This document shows, in pieces, positions 1 to 5,516 of a stretch of 5,516 nucleotides of DNA. The notes under the pieces are model-generated. The model did not search any database. It was not told where the DNA came from and was given only the letters and a program-made list of their open reading frames with translations. The stretch comes from Pseudomonadota bacterium (GTDB taxonomy: Bacteria; Pseudomonadota; Alphaproteobacteria; Azospirillales; Azospirillaceae), in the NCBI GenBank assembly GCA_023413605.1, contig JAEZPL010000102.1, positions 1-5,516 on the forward strand, given 5' to 3'. Each line of letters begins with the position of its first letter. Within the stretch, counting starts at the first letter, position 1. Made by a program: the position numbers and the translations under genes.

Positions 1-1251
1 GCCACCAACTGGCCGAGCGAGGCCATCTTTTCCGTCTGGACGAGGCTGTTCTGGGCGGCCTGAAGCTCGGCGTAGGCGGCCTCCACCCGCTCCTTCGCGG
101 CCCGCAAGGCGGTGGCGGCCTGGGCACGCTCCGTCGTGTCGAGCATCACGCCGAAGACGTGGGTCAGCCGCCCTTCCAGGTCGAAGCGCGGCGCGCAGGA
201 GGACGAGACGTAGCGAATGTCGCCCAGCGGATCGATGACTCGGTACTCGACATAGACGCGCTTGGAATTGCCGATCACACTTTCCAGCATGGTGCCGAAG
301 CGCAGCCGGTCGTCCGGGTGCAGAATGCCCAGCAGGTTGTCGAAGGTCGGCTGGAAGCTGCGCGGGTCCTGGCCGTAGATGTCGAAGGCCTCCCGGTTCC
401 AGACCAGTTCGCCGGTGTGGATGCCGTATTCCCAATAGCCGAGATGGCCGGTGCGGTAGGCCTCTTCCAGCCGTTCCTTGGCGGCTTCCAGCTGGCCGGC
501 GGCCTCGGCGCGGTCGGTGACGTCCATCATCACGCCGAACACGTGGCTGAGCCGCCCCTCCCGATCGACGCGCGGCGCACAGGACGAGGACACATAGCGG
601 ACCTTTCCGCCCTCGTCCCGCACCCGGTATTCGGCGTAGGTGCGCTTCGGGTTGCCGATCACGCTTTCCAGCAGGTTGCCGAAGCGCCGCCGGTCGTCGG
701 CGTGCAGCGTGTTCAGCAGGTTGTCAAAGGTCGGCTCGAACCGCTCCGGGCTGCGGCCCAGCACGCCGTAGGCCTCCTCGTTCAGAACCAGCGCGCCATC
801 GCGGATGCCGTATTCCCAATAGCCGAGCTTCGCCGTGCGGTACGCTTCCTCCAGCTGTAGAGTCGCCAGTTCCAGGCCGCGTCGGGTGTCGTGGTGGTCG
901 GTAACGTCCAGCACCACGCCGATAACCGATATGCGCCCGGTCGCCGGGTCGGGCAGCGGGTTCAGGTGGATCTGCACGTCGCGCAGGGCGCCGTCGCGGC
1001 GCGGCAGATACGCCTCGCACAGCAGCGGGCCGCCATCGGGCATCGGCAGCACGTGTCCCAGGTCGCCGGGGCTGCCGTAGATGGCCGCAAAGGCCGGGTT
1101 GCCGCGCAAATCCGATCCGCCGGGGCCGCACAGGAAGGCTGGGACGGGAAGCGCATCGAACAGAGCGCCGCCGCCGACAGCCGCAAGCGGGTGCGGCTCC
1201 GCCGGCGCCCCCCCCCTCCGCCGACGGCTCGTCCAGCCTCTGATTTTCCAT
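1..1251 (-). CDS. Multi-PAS sensor histidine kinase, C-terminal part beyond window; start region out of frame
   Basis: Probable signal-transducing histidine kinase; about 416 residues are visible and the gene runs off the left edge. Numbering from the ATG at 1251 after correcting one base: a first, divergent PAS domain (about residues 26-120, with LFDALPVPAFLC and a PAC-like end VIGVVLDVTD), then two near-identical PAS_3-type domains (residues 133-260 and 261-388, each with LGYWEYGI, PTFDNLL, LH.DDR, EYRV, RYVSSSCAPR), then a charged helical linker and EKMASLGQLV at 407-416. That last motif normally opens a HisKA-type dimerisation helix, so the phospho-accepting His should lie about five codons past the edge. 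No membrane segment is visible, which suggests a cytoplasmic sensor. The body is read in one clean frame from 1207 down to 1, but the natural-looking start MENQRLDEPSAEGG lies in another frame, separated by a run of nine G. An in-frame GTG at 1298 is the alternative start, but it would give an implausible Trp/Arg-rich leader. Kinase function is inferred from the linker only; a GGDEF output is less likely. Confidence 0.8.
87..854 (-). repeat. Tandem duplication of a 128-residue PAS unit
   Basis: Two coding repeats of exactly 384 bp lie end to end in the kinase gene, at 854-471 and 470-87. Matched landmarks are all 384 bp apart: LGYWEYG at 827/443, FDNLL at 728/344, FGVM at 539/155. Aligned by hand without gaps, about 88 of 128 residues are identical. 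The unit runs from LEEAYRT to AAKER, so it carries both the PAS fold and its connecting helix. This points to an in-gene duplication of a full PAS-plus-linker module. Confidence 0.9.
1208..1216 (-). other. Nine-G homopolymer at the frame break in the kinase N-terminus
   Basis: The coding strand has nine consecutive G here. Upstream, the frame of the ATG at 1251 reads a normal leader with mostly G/C third positions. Downstream, that frame becomes a Cys/Arg-rich nonsense protein, while the next frame reads PAEPHPLAAVGGGALFDALP and continues into the PAS domains. With eight G the two would join in a single frame as ...SAEGGAPAEPHP. The cause could be a homopolymer sequencing error, a real frameshift, slippage, or a wrong start choice. 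Confidence 0.7.
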
Positions 1252-1355
1252 GGCCACCGGCATCCGGTCCCCGCGTGCGGCTGTGTGCGCTGCTTCACGC
1301 CGTGGAGATTACCCGACCAGCCATCACGCGCATACGGAGAATGTGCCGCAGAGGC

Positions 1356-2228
1356 CTAAGGGATCAGGTTGCGGAGGTCGAAGTCCTTCGCAAAGGCCAG
1401 CATGGCGCCGCAAGCGCTGGCGGAGGACACGCGCAGCACGCCGTTGCCGACGACGGTCGGGAACTTGCTCTTCTGCAAGGCCTGCTGGGCGCGCTCCAGG
1501 TCGGCGACGCGCACCACATAGCCGGCCAGGAAGGGGCGAGGGGCGGTCAGGGCCGGATCGCTGGTCCAGCCCCAATGCAGGGCCGCCGGGGTCGCCACTA
1601 CGATGGGTGTGTCACCGGTCGGCACGAGGCGCGCCGGCCCCTGCTCCTGCACCGTGGTGCCGAACAGCCGGGCGTAGGAGGCGGCGACGGCGTCCGGGTC
1701 GTCGTCGGCCACGACCAGCGCGGCGAGCCCGGTCGCCGTGTTCTCGTGCTGCACATACTCCGGCCGCCATACCACGTCGCGGGTGTGGTGCTGGCACAGG
1801 AAGACCCGCCCGCCGAGGTCCTTGGCCACATCGATCTGCGTAATGGTGAAGCGCGCGTCGCGCTTGCCTTCCGGCAGGTCCACCGGCCGGCCGAAGTCCA
1901 CGGCCTGCGACGCCGGGAAGCCGGCCCCGCTCAGCATCTGTTGGGCGGCGCGGGCGTCGTCGGTCTTCAGCGCGACGGCGGCGATGCCCTCGCGCTCCTT
2001 CAGGAAATCGCTGTAGTAGGCGGTGACCGGGTGCGGCTCCTCCACAGCCAGCAGCTCGACATAGTCGTCGGCGCCGAACATGAAGGTGTGGTTGATCGAC
2101 TTCAGCTCCGTGTGCCGGCCGCGCGGCGTGATGGTGAAGCCCATGCGCTGGTAGGCGTCGCGCGCCTTGTCCAGGTCGCGGACCGCGATGACGAGATGGT
2201 CGATGCCGTTGATGCCGTGTGCGCCCAT
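1356..2228 (-). CDS. VOC-superfamily (glyoxalase-like) protein
   Basis: A 290-residue cytoplasmic protein of the vicinal oxygen chelate superfamily, closest by eye to the 'glyoxalase-like domain' group (Glyoxalase_3 type). The N-terminal module opens with GIDHLVIAVRDLDKARDAY (His11), followed by a MGFTITPRGRHTE stretch, NHTFMF at 46-51 and DYVELLAVEE with Glu58; His11 and Glu58 are the usual places for metal ligands in this fold. A second module begins near HHTRDVVWRPEYVQHENTA and contains a further beta-alpha unit (LAALVVADDDPDAVAASYARLFG). The ATG at 2228 is chosen because homology-like sequence starts immediately and a purine-rich ribosome site lies 8 nt upstream; the frame stays open further upstream but overlaps the preceding gene. 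It follows the flavin oxidoreductase gene by 56 bp, so it probably belongs to the same operon. The family includes isomerases, dioxygenases and lyases, and the actual reaction cannot be told from sequence. The stop is TAG. Confidence 0.87.
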   Translation of the reverse strand: MGAHGINGIDHLVIAVRDLDKARDAYQRMGFTITPRGRHTELKSINHTFMFGADDYVELLAVEEPHPVTAYYSDFLKEREGIAAVALKTDDARAAQQMLSGAGFPASQAVDFGRPVDLPEGKRDARFTITQIDVAKDLGGRVFLCQHHTRDVVWRPEYVQHENTATGLAALVVADDDPDAVAASYARLFGTTVQEQGPARLVPTGDTPIVVATPAALHWGWTSDPALTAPRPFLAGYVVRVADLERAQQALQKSKFPTVVGNGVLRVSSASACGAMLAFAKDFDLRNLIP

Positions 2229-2236
2229 GGTCGATG

Positions 2237-2245
2237 TCTCTTCCC
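2237..2245 (-). promoter_or_regulatory. Ribosome binding site of the VOC gene
   Basis: GGGAAGAGA on the minus strand lies 8 nt before the ATG at 2228. It is the only purine-rich stretch at normal spacing, and it supports this start over longer versions of the frame. Confidence 0.55.
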
Positions 2246-2268
2246 GTATTCCGGCCGGTATTGACTGG

Positions 2269-2292
2269 CTCAGTCGTACCCAACTCAGTCGT
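2269..2292 (-). repeat. Short direct repeat at the oxidoreductase stop codon
   Basis: ACGACTGAG occurs twice on the minus strand, at 2292-2284 and 2277-2269, separated by six bases. The first copy contains the TGA stop of the oxidoreductase gene. The second overlaps a 5-bp inverted repeat with a 3-base loop (GACTG/CAGTC, 2263-2275). The hairpin is too short and lacks a T run, so it is not a convincing terminator. Confidence 0.4.
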
Positions 2293-3571
2293 GAATGTCC
2301 CGCCAGCGATAGAGCAGCAGCATGCCGCGGGCAAGCACGCTGACGAGGCCGTGGAGCGGCAAGGGCCGCAGGGACGAAAGCGGGATGGGCAGGTCCGCGG
2401 CGGGGCGTCCCATGCCGTAGTCCGCCAGTTCCTTGCCCATGGCCGTGCCGAGCGCCACGGCGCGGCCGTTGCAGCCGATCCAGGAAACGACGCCCGGCGC
2501 CAGTTCGTGCAGGCGCGGCAGGCGTTCCGGCGTCATGCCGATGTGGCCCCACCAGACATGCTCGAACGTCACGTCCGCGATCTGCGGGAAGACGCGCCGC
2601 ACGCGCTCCGAAATGCGGTCGCGCAGGCGGCGGTCGGAATCGACATCGAACACCAGAGCACCGCCGGTCACCAGCCGCCCTTCCGCGTCCTGGCGGAAGA
2701 AATACAGGTCACCCTGCGTATCCGACAGCGCGTGCCCTTCCGGCAGGACGGAGCGGCGCAGGTTCTCCGGCAGCGGCTGCGTCGCCATCTGGTAGGAGCG
2801 CACCGGGACGATGGTCTGCGCCAGCTTCGGCCACAGCGCGTCGGTGTAGGCGTTGGTCGCCAGCACGACGCGCTTGGCAACCACGCTGCCGCGCCGGGTC
2901 GTCACGCGCCAGCGCTCGCCGGCCTGGGACAGGGCGGTGGCGGGAGTGCCCTTATAAACCAGCGCGCCCGCCTGCACCGCTGCGCTGGCCATGCCGCGCG
3001 CCAGGGCCAGCGGGTTGATACGCCCGCCGGAGCGGTTCTGCCAGCCGCCGTACCAGTAGGGGGAGCCGGTGATCTCCTCGCAACGGTCGCGATTCAGAAG
3101 TTCGACCGGAGCGCCGCGCCGACCCCACTGCTCCGCGCGCTTGGCCGCGATGGCGAGGCGGCTCTTGCGGTGGGCGGGTTGGACCCAACCGTTCTGCACG
3201 GCTTCGCAGCCGATCCCGTGCTTGCGCACGAGTCCGAACAGCAGGTCGGCGGAATCCCGCAGCATGCGCACGAACTGCTCGCCCTTCTGCTCGCCCCATA
3301 AGGCGACGAGGTCGTCCGGGTCGGCACGGGTCAGGGTCGGGATCACCTGCCCGTTGTTGCGACCGGAGGCACCCCAGCCGGGCTCCGCCGCCTCCAGCAC
3401 CACCGCCTTGGCCCCGGCCTCGGCCAGATGCAGCGCGGTGGACAGGCCGGTGAATCCGCCGCCGACGATGGCGACGTCCGCCTCCACCTCGCCGGACAGC
3501 GTGGGCAGGTCGGGGGCCGGGGGCGCGGTCTTCGCCCACAACGACGGCGGTAACGCGGCGGTCGCGGTCAA
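2285..3571 (-). CDS. FAD-dependent amine/amino-acid oxidoreductase (DAO family, OrdL/PuuB-like)
   Basis: A soluble flavoenzyme of 428 residues, the usual size of the DAO-family oxidases near gamma-glutamylputrescine and glycine/sarcosine oxidases. It would oxidise a C-N bond of an amine or amino acid, with FAD as cofactor. Visible motifs: family-typical N-terminus PSLWAKTAPPAPDLP; Rossmann ADP-binding VAIVGGGFTGLS with glycines at 37-42; acidic residue Glu60 ending the second strand (VVLEA); GASGRNNGQV at 67-76, a flavin-contacting loop; VVLATNAYT in mid-protein; GHIGMTPERLPRL near 342-354; and the C-terminal flavin loop GCNGRAVALGTAMGKELADY at 366-385. That loop has Cys where an aromatic residue is common. 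No ATG precedes the Rossmann motif in this frame. The TTG at 3571 is preferred because it overlaps the livF stop, has six G 8 nt upstream, and yields the family-like N-terminus; a second TTG at 3541 is possible. The tight link to livF suggests that it acts on the imported solute, but the substrate is unknown. Confidence 0.9.
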   Translation of the reverse strand: MTATAALPPSLWAKTAPPAPDLPTLSGEVEADVAIVGGGFTGLSTALHLAEAGAKAVVLEAAEPGWGASGRNNGQVIPTLTRADPDDLVALWGEQKGEQFVRMLRDSADLLFGLVRKHGIGCEAVQNGWVQPAHRKSRLAIAAKRAEQWGRRGAPVELLNRDRCEEITGSPYWYGGWQNRSGGRINPLALARGMASAAVQAGALVYKGTPATALSQAGERWRVTTRRGSVVAKRVVLATNAYTDALWPKLAQTIVPVRSYQMATQPLPENLRRSVLPEGHALSDTQGDLYFFRQDAEGRLVTGGALVFDVDSDRRLRDRISERVRRVFPQIADVTFEHVWWGHIGMTPERLPRLHELAPGVVSWIGCNGRAVALGTAMGKELADYGMGRPAADLPIPLSSLRPLPLHGLVSVLARGMLLLYRWRDIHD

Positions 3572-4287
3572 TGCACATGCCCCCCGAGATAGGCGGCGCG
3601 GATGCGCGGATCCTCGGCCAGCTCCGCCGCCGATCCCTGCAGCACGACGCGCCCGGATTCCATGACATAGGCCTGGTCCGCGACACGCAGGGCGGCCTTG
3701 GCGTTCTGTTCCACCAGCAGGATCGCCGTCCCGGTCTCCCGGATCATGGCGACGAGGTCGAAAATCTGCCGCACCAGCTTCGGCGCAAGGCCCAGAGACG
3801 GCTCGTCCATCAGCAGCAGGCGCGGGCGGCCCATCAGGGCGCGGCCGACGCACAGCATCTGCTGCTCCCCACCCGACAGGGAGCCGGCCTTCTGCGTGAA
3901 GCGCTCCTTCAGCCGCGGGAACAGGCCGACGATGCGTTCCAGATCCTCCTCATACTCCCGTCCGCTGCGCGGGCCGGCGCCGAGGCGCAGGTTTTCCAGA
4001 ACCGTCATGCTGGAGAAGATCTGCCGCCCCTCCGGGGCCTGACAGATGCCGAGGCGCACGATGTCGTGCGTCGGCAGGTTGGTGATGGGCTTTCCGTCCA
4101 ACCGGATGTCCCCGCCGCCCACCTTGTAGACGCCGGAGATGGCGCGCATCAGCGTCGTCTTGCCGACGCCGTTGGAGCCCAGCACCGTGACGATCCCGCC
4201 GGCCTGCACGTCGAGCGACACGCCCTGAAGGATCGACTGCTGGCCCATGGAGACGCGCAGGTCGCGGATTTCGAGGAGGTCGGTCAT
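3568..4287 (-). CDS. livF: Branched-chain amino-acid-type ABC transporter ATPase LivF
   Basis: One of the two cytoplasmic ATPases of a high-affinity Liv/HAAT importer, pairing with LivG to power uptake through LivH and LivM. The 239-residue length fits the family (about 235-240). Motifs in order: Walker A GSNGVGKTT at 37-45; Q-loop region GICQAPEGRQIFSSMTVLENL at 80-100, where the PEGR sequence is typical of LivF; ABC signature LSGGEQQ at 137-143; Walker B LLLMDEP at 157-163; and VEQN at 192-195, with Gln in place of the switch His, as is normal for LivF. The C-terminus DPRIRAAYLGGHVH is also typical. The ATG at 4287 is preferred; a TTG at 4302 would add five residues. Unlike the other junctions of the operon it is separated from livG by 262 bp of palindromic repeats, and its weak ribosome site GGCGAG (4295-4300) lies just beside the last hairpin. 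Substrate could be a branched-chain amino acid, another amino acid or an amide. Confidence 0.96.
   Translation of the reverse strand: MTDLLEIRDLRVSMGQQSILQGVSLDVQAGGIVTVLGSNGVGKTTLMRAISGVYKVGGGDIRLDGKPITNLPTHDIVRLGICQAPEGRQIFSSMTVLENLRLGAGPRSGREYEEDLERIVGLFPRLKERFTQKAGSLSGGEQQMLCVGRALMGRPRLLLMDEPSLGLAPKLVRQIFDLVAMIRETGTAILLVEQNAKAALRVADQAYVMESGRVVLQGSAAELAEDPRIRAAYLGGHVH
3580..3585 (-). promoter_or_regulatory. Ribosome binding site for the TTG start of the oxidoreductase
   Basis: Six G on the minus strand inside the last codons of livF lie 8 nt before the TTG at 3571. The start and the livF stop share bases (TTGA), the arrangement expected for translational coupling. The site helps choose this non-ATG start. 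Confidence 0.5.
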
Positions 4288-4306
4288 CGGCAAACTCGCC
4301 AAAGTC

Positions 4307-4532
4307 CCCTCTCCCCTCCGGGGAGAGGGTTAGGGTGAGGGGGCGCAAAGAAATGGTTCGCAGACTGCATAAGCCCTCTCCCCTCCGGGGAGAGGCTGGC
4401 CCAGAGGGCCGGTGAGGGGGCTTTGCTCATACCGAGCGTCCGGCAAAAGCATCCCCCCCTCACCCTAGCCCTCTCCCCAGAGGGGAGAGGGAATGCCCCC
4501 TCACCCCCACCCTCTCCCCGGAGGGGAGAGGG
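4307..4532. repeat. Cluster of four REP-like palindromic elements between livG and livF
   Basis: Four copies of one G/C-rich module fill most of the livG-livF gap. Each core is a perfect or nearly perfect inverted repeat, CCCTCTCCCC / GGGGAGAGGG, with a 3-base loop: copy A stem 4307-4329, B 4374-4395 (9 of 10 pairs), C 4469-4491, D 4510-4532. Each core has a one-sided tail ending in GGTGAGGGGG or a close variant. In A and B the tail is to the right (to 4343 and 4420); in C and D it is to the left (from 4453 and 4496). The tails therefore face inward, A> B> <C <D. B also carries a small GGCCC/GGGCC hairpin (4398-4410). Elements of this kind are widespread as dispersed intergenic repeats in GC-rich proteobacteria. 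As RNA they would form stable hairpins that could slow 3' exonucleases, end transcription partly, or shield the livF start. No coding signal is seen here. Confidence 0.9.
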
Positions 4533-4549
4533 AGAAATGCGCATTCTCC

Positions 4550-5329
4550 TCACGCCGCGTCCTCCTCCTCGTCGCCGCCCAGATAGGCTTCCAGCACGGC
4601 GGGGTCGCGGCGGACCTCCGCCGGGGTGCCGTCGGCGATCTTGCGGCCGGAGGCCAGCACCATCACGCGCTGGCAGATGCCCATGACCAGCGTCATGTCG
4701 TGTTCCACCAGAAGCACCGTCATGCCCTCCGCGTGCAGGCCGCGGATGAAGGCGGCAAGTTCCCCCGTCTCGCTGTCGTTCAGGCCGGCGGCGGGTTCGT
4801 CGAGGATCAGCAGGCGCGGGCCGAGCGCCAGCGCGCGGGCGATCTCCAGATACTTGCGCTTGCCGTAGCTGAGGTTCGCCGCCAACTCGTGCCCCTGCCC
4901 GGCCAGACCGACGCGCTCCAGCGCCGCCCAACTGCGCTCGCTGACCGCCTTGGCGTCGGCCGCGCCGCGCGGACCGCGGAAGAGGGACCGCCAGGGCGAA
5001 TGCCCGACGGCGCCGATGGCGCCGACCGACACGTTGTCGAACACGGTCATGTTCGGGAAGATGCGCAGGTTCTGGAAAGTGCGCCCCAGCCCGCGCCGCG
5101 CGACCCGCCAGGGCTTCAGGCCGGAGATGGTTTCCCCGTTGAAGCGCACCGTGCCCTCGCTTGGCGGCGTGAAGCCGCTGATCAGGTTGAACAGCGTCGT
5201 CTTGCCGGCCCCGTTCGGGCCGATCAGGCCGACCAGCTCCCCCTGCCCCACATGACCGGACACGCGGTCCACCGCGACAAGGCCGCCGAAGCGGCGCGTC
5301 AGGTTTTCGATTTCGAGAAGCGCCGCCAT
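4550..5329 (-). CDS. livG: Branched-chain amino-acid-type ABC transporter ATPase LivG
   Basis: The first ATPase of the Liv/HAAT importer, 259 residues, close to the usual 255-260. Motifs in order: EIENLTRRFGGLVAVD at 6-21; Walker A GPNGAGKTT at 37-45; GLGRTFQNLRIFPNMTVFDN at 80-99 with the Q-loop Gln86; the LivG-type signature NLSYGKRKYLE at 152-162 (SYG rather than SGG, normal for LivG); Walker B LLILDEP at 173-179, followed by AAGLN; and the switch VEHDM with His210. The central insert (about 105-132) is also characteristic of LivG. The ATG at 5329 is chosen because it overlaps the livM stop as TGATG, a classic coupled start; GTG codons at 5332 and 5338 are less likely. The C-terminus after YLGG is unusually acidic (DEEEDAA). 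The stop is followed after 17 bp by the first palindromic repeat. Confidence 0.96.
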   Translation of the reverse strand: MAALLEIENLTRRFGGLVAVDRVSGHVGQGELVGLIGPNGAGKTTLFNLISGFTPPSEGTVRFNGETISGLKPWRVARRGLGRTFQNLRIFPNMTVFDNVSVGAIGAVGHSPWRSLFRGPRGAADAKAVSERSWAALERVGLAGQGHELAANLSYGKRKYLEIARALALGPRLLILDEPAAGLNDSETGELAAFIRGLHAEGMTVLLVEHDMTLVMGICQRVMVLASGRKIADGTPAEVRRDPAVLEAYLGGDEEEDAA

Positions 5330-5516
5330 CACCGCCACCCAACGCTTTGGCGGGCGGAACCCGCCTTCCAGCCGCCGCCGAAGGACGACCGCACGAGATT
5401 CAGGGCCGAGACCTCGCCGAACAGACCCTTGGGCAGCAGCAGGATGGAGAAGAACATCACGCAGCCGACCACGATCATCCGCACGTCGCCCACGGGCCGA
5501 AGCGCCTCCGGCAGGA
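5329..5516 (-). CDS. livM: C-terminus of branched-chain amino-acid-type ABC permease LivM (5' part beyond window)
   Basis: Only the last ~61 codons are present. They read LPEALRPVGDVRM, then a hydrophobic segment MIVVGCVMFFSILLLPKGLFG that fits the final membrane helix of LivM. The PKGL/PQGL-like turn after that helix is a family habit. A basic, glycine-rich tail of about 25 residues (RSSFGGGWKAGSARQSVGWR) follows, probably cytoplasmic. LivM is an inner-membrane permease that pairs with LivH. The stop TGA overlaps the livG ATG by one base, so the two are almost certainly co-translated. The call rests on a short piece plus the adjacent livG and livF. Confidence 0.85.
   Translation of the reverse strand, partial: LPEALRPVGDVRMIVVGCVMFFSILLLPKGLFGEVSALNLVRSSFGGGWKAGSARQSVGWR

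Noticed and set aside
159..860. 233-codon plus-strand open frame with internal similarity
   Set aside because: Its internal repeat is only the reverse image of the duplicated PAS units read on the other strand.
724..1263. 179-codon minus-strand frame starting at the ATG at 1263
   Set aside because: After the first ~15 residues it is Arg/Cys/Pro-rich nonsense, whereas the adjacent frame encodes a PAS domain. Only its N-terminus is likely to be real, joined across the poly-G run.
1252..1355. Promoter or terminator between the VOC gene and the kinase
   Set aside because: No convincing -35/-10 pair, hairpin with T run or operator was recognised in these ~100 bases.
891..2264. 457-codon plus-strand open frame antisense to the VOC gene and kinase start
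   Set aside because: It is a mirror of minus-strand genes in a GC-rich genome; it shows no recognisable domain and has a His/Arg/Gly/Val-rich composition, while the opposite strand shows clear VOC motifs.
2219..3301. 360-codon plus-strand open frame
   Set aside because: It is antisense to the flavin oxidoreductase, whose Rossmann and C-terminal flavin motifs fix the coding strand.
3571..4338. 255-codon plus-strand open frame
   Set aside because: It is antisense to livF, which has the complete set of ABC ATPase motifs; its C-terminus runs into the palindromic repeat.
4469..4532. Rho-independent terminator after livG
   Set aside because: The hairpins are strong, but none is followed by a U run on the minus-strand transcript, and livF clearly continues the operon; they are better described as REP-like elements.
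4307..4532. CRISPR array
   Set aside because: The copies are internally palindromic, occur in both orientations and have irregular spacing without unique spacers of constant length.
4284..5342. 352-codon minus-strand frame covering livG and the repeats
   Set aside because: It is out of frame with the livG motifs. Peptides such as PHPNPLPGGERG are typical spurious translations of this repeat family.

Overview
This is a GC-rich window in which every convincing gene lies on the minus strand. The codon bias (G/C at third positions) and gene content suggest an alphaproteobacterium, with an Azospirillum-like or other Rhodospirillales host as a guess only, because no phylogenetic marker is present. 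Long open frames on the plus strand are antisense shadows of the real genes.

Read in the direction of transcription (right to left), the window starts with the last ~61 codons of livM, a branched-chain amino-acid-type ABC permease. livM joins livG (ATPase) through a TGATG stop/start overlap. A 262-bp gap between livG and livF is filled by four copies of a palindromic G/C-rich REP-like element, arranged as two head-to-head pairs. livF (second ATPase) follows, and its stop codon overlaps a probable TTG start of an FAD-dependent amine/amino-acid oxidoreductase of the DAO/OrdL type. After 56 bp comes a vicinal-oxygen-chelate (glyoxalase-like) protein, and after about 100 bp a multi-PAS protein that enters a histidine-kinase dimerisation helix exactly where the window stops.

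The layout livM-livG-livF-oxidase-VOC-PAS kinase looks like one transcription unit. It would import an amino acid or amine-like solute, oxidise it with the flavoenzyme, and possibly handle a product with the VOC protein. The substrate cannot be read from the sequence. The kinase may sense the substrate or redox state, or may simply lie downstream.

Most of the window is conventional. The points worth a second look are the REP-like cluster inside the transporter operon, a nine-G homopolymer that puts the natural start of the PAS kinase out of frame with its body, and an ungapped 128-residue tandem PAS duplication. No RNA genes, CRISPR arrays, insertion sequences or phage genes were seen, and no clear promoter or rho-independent terminator was found apart from the REP-like hairpins.
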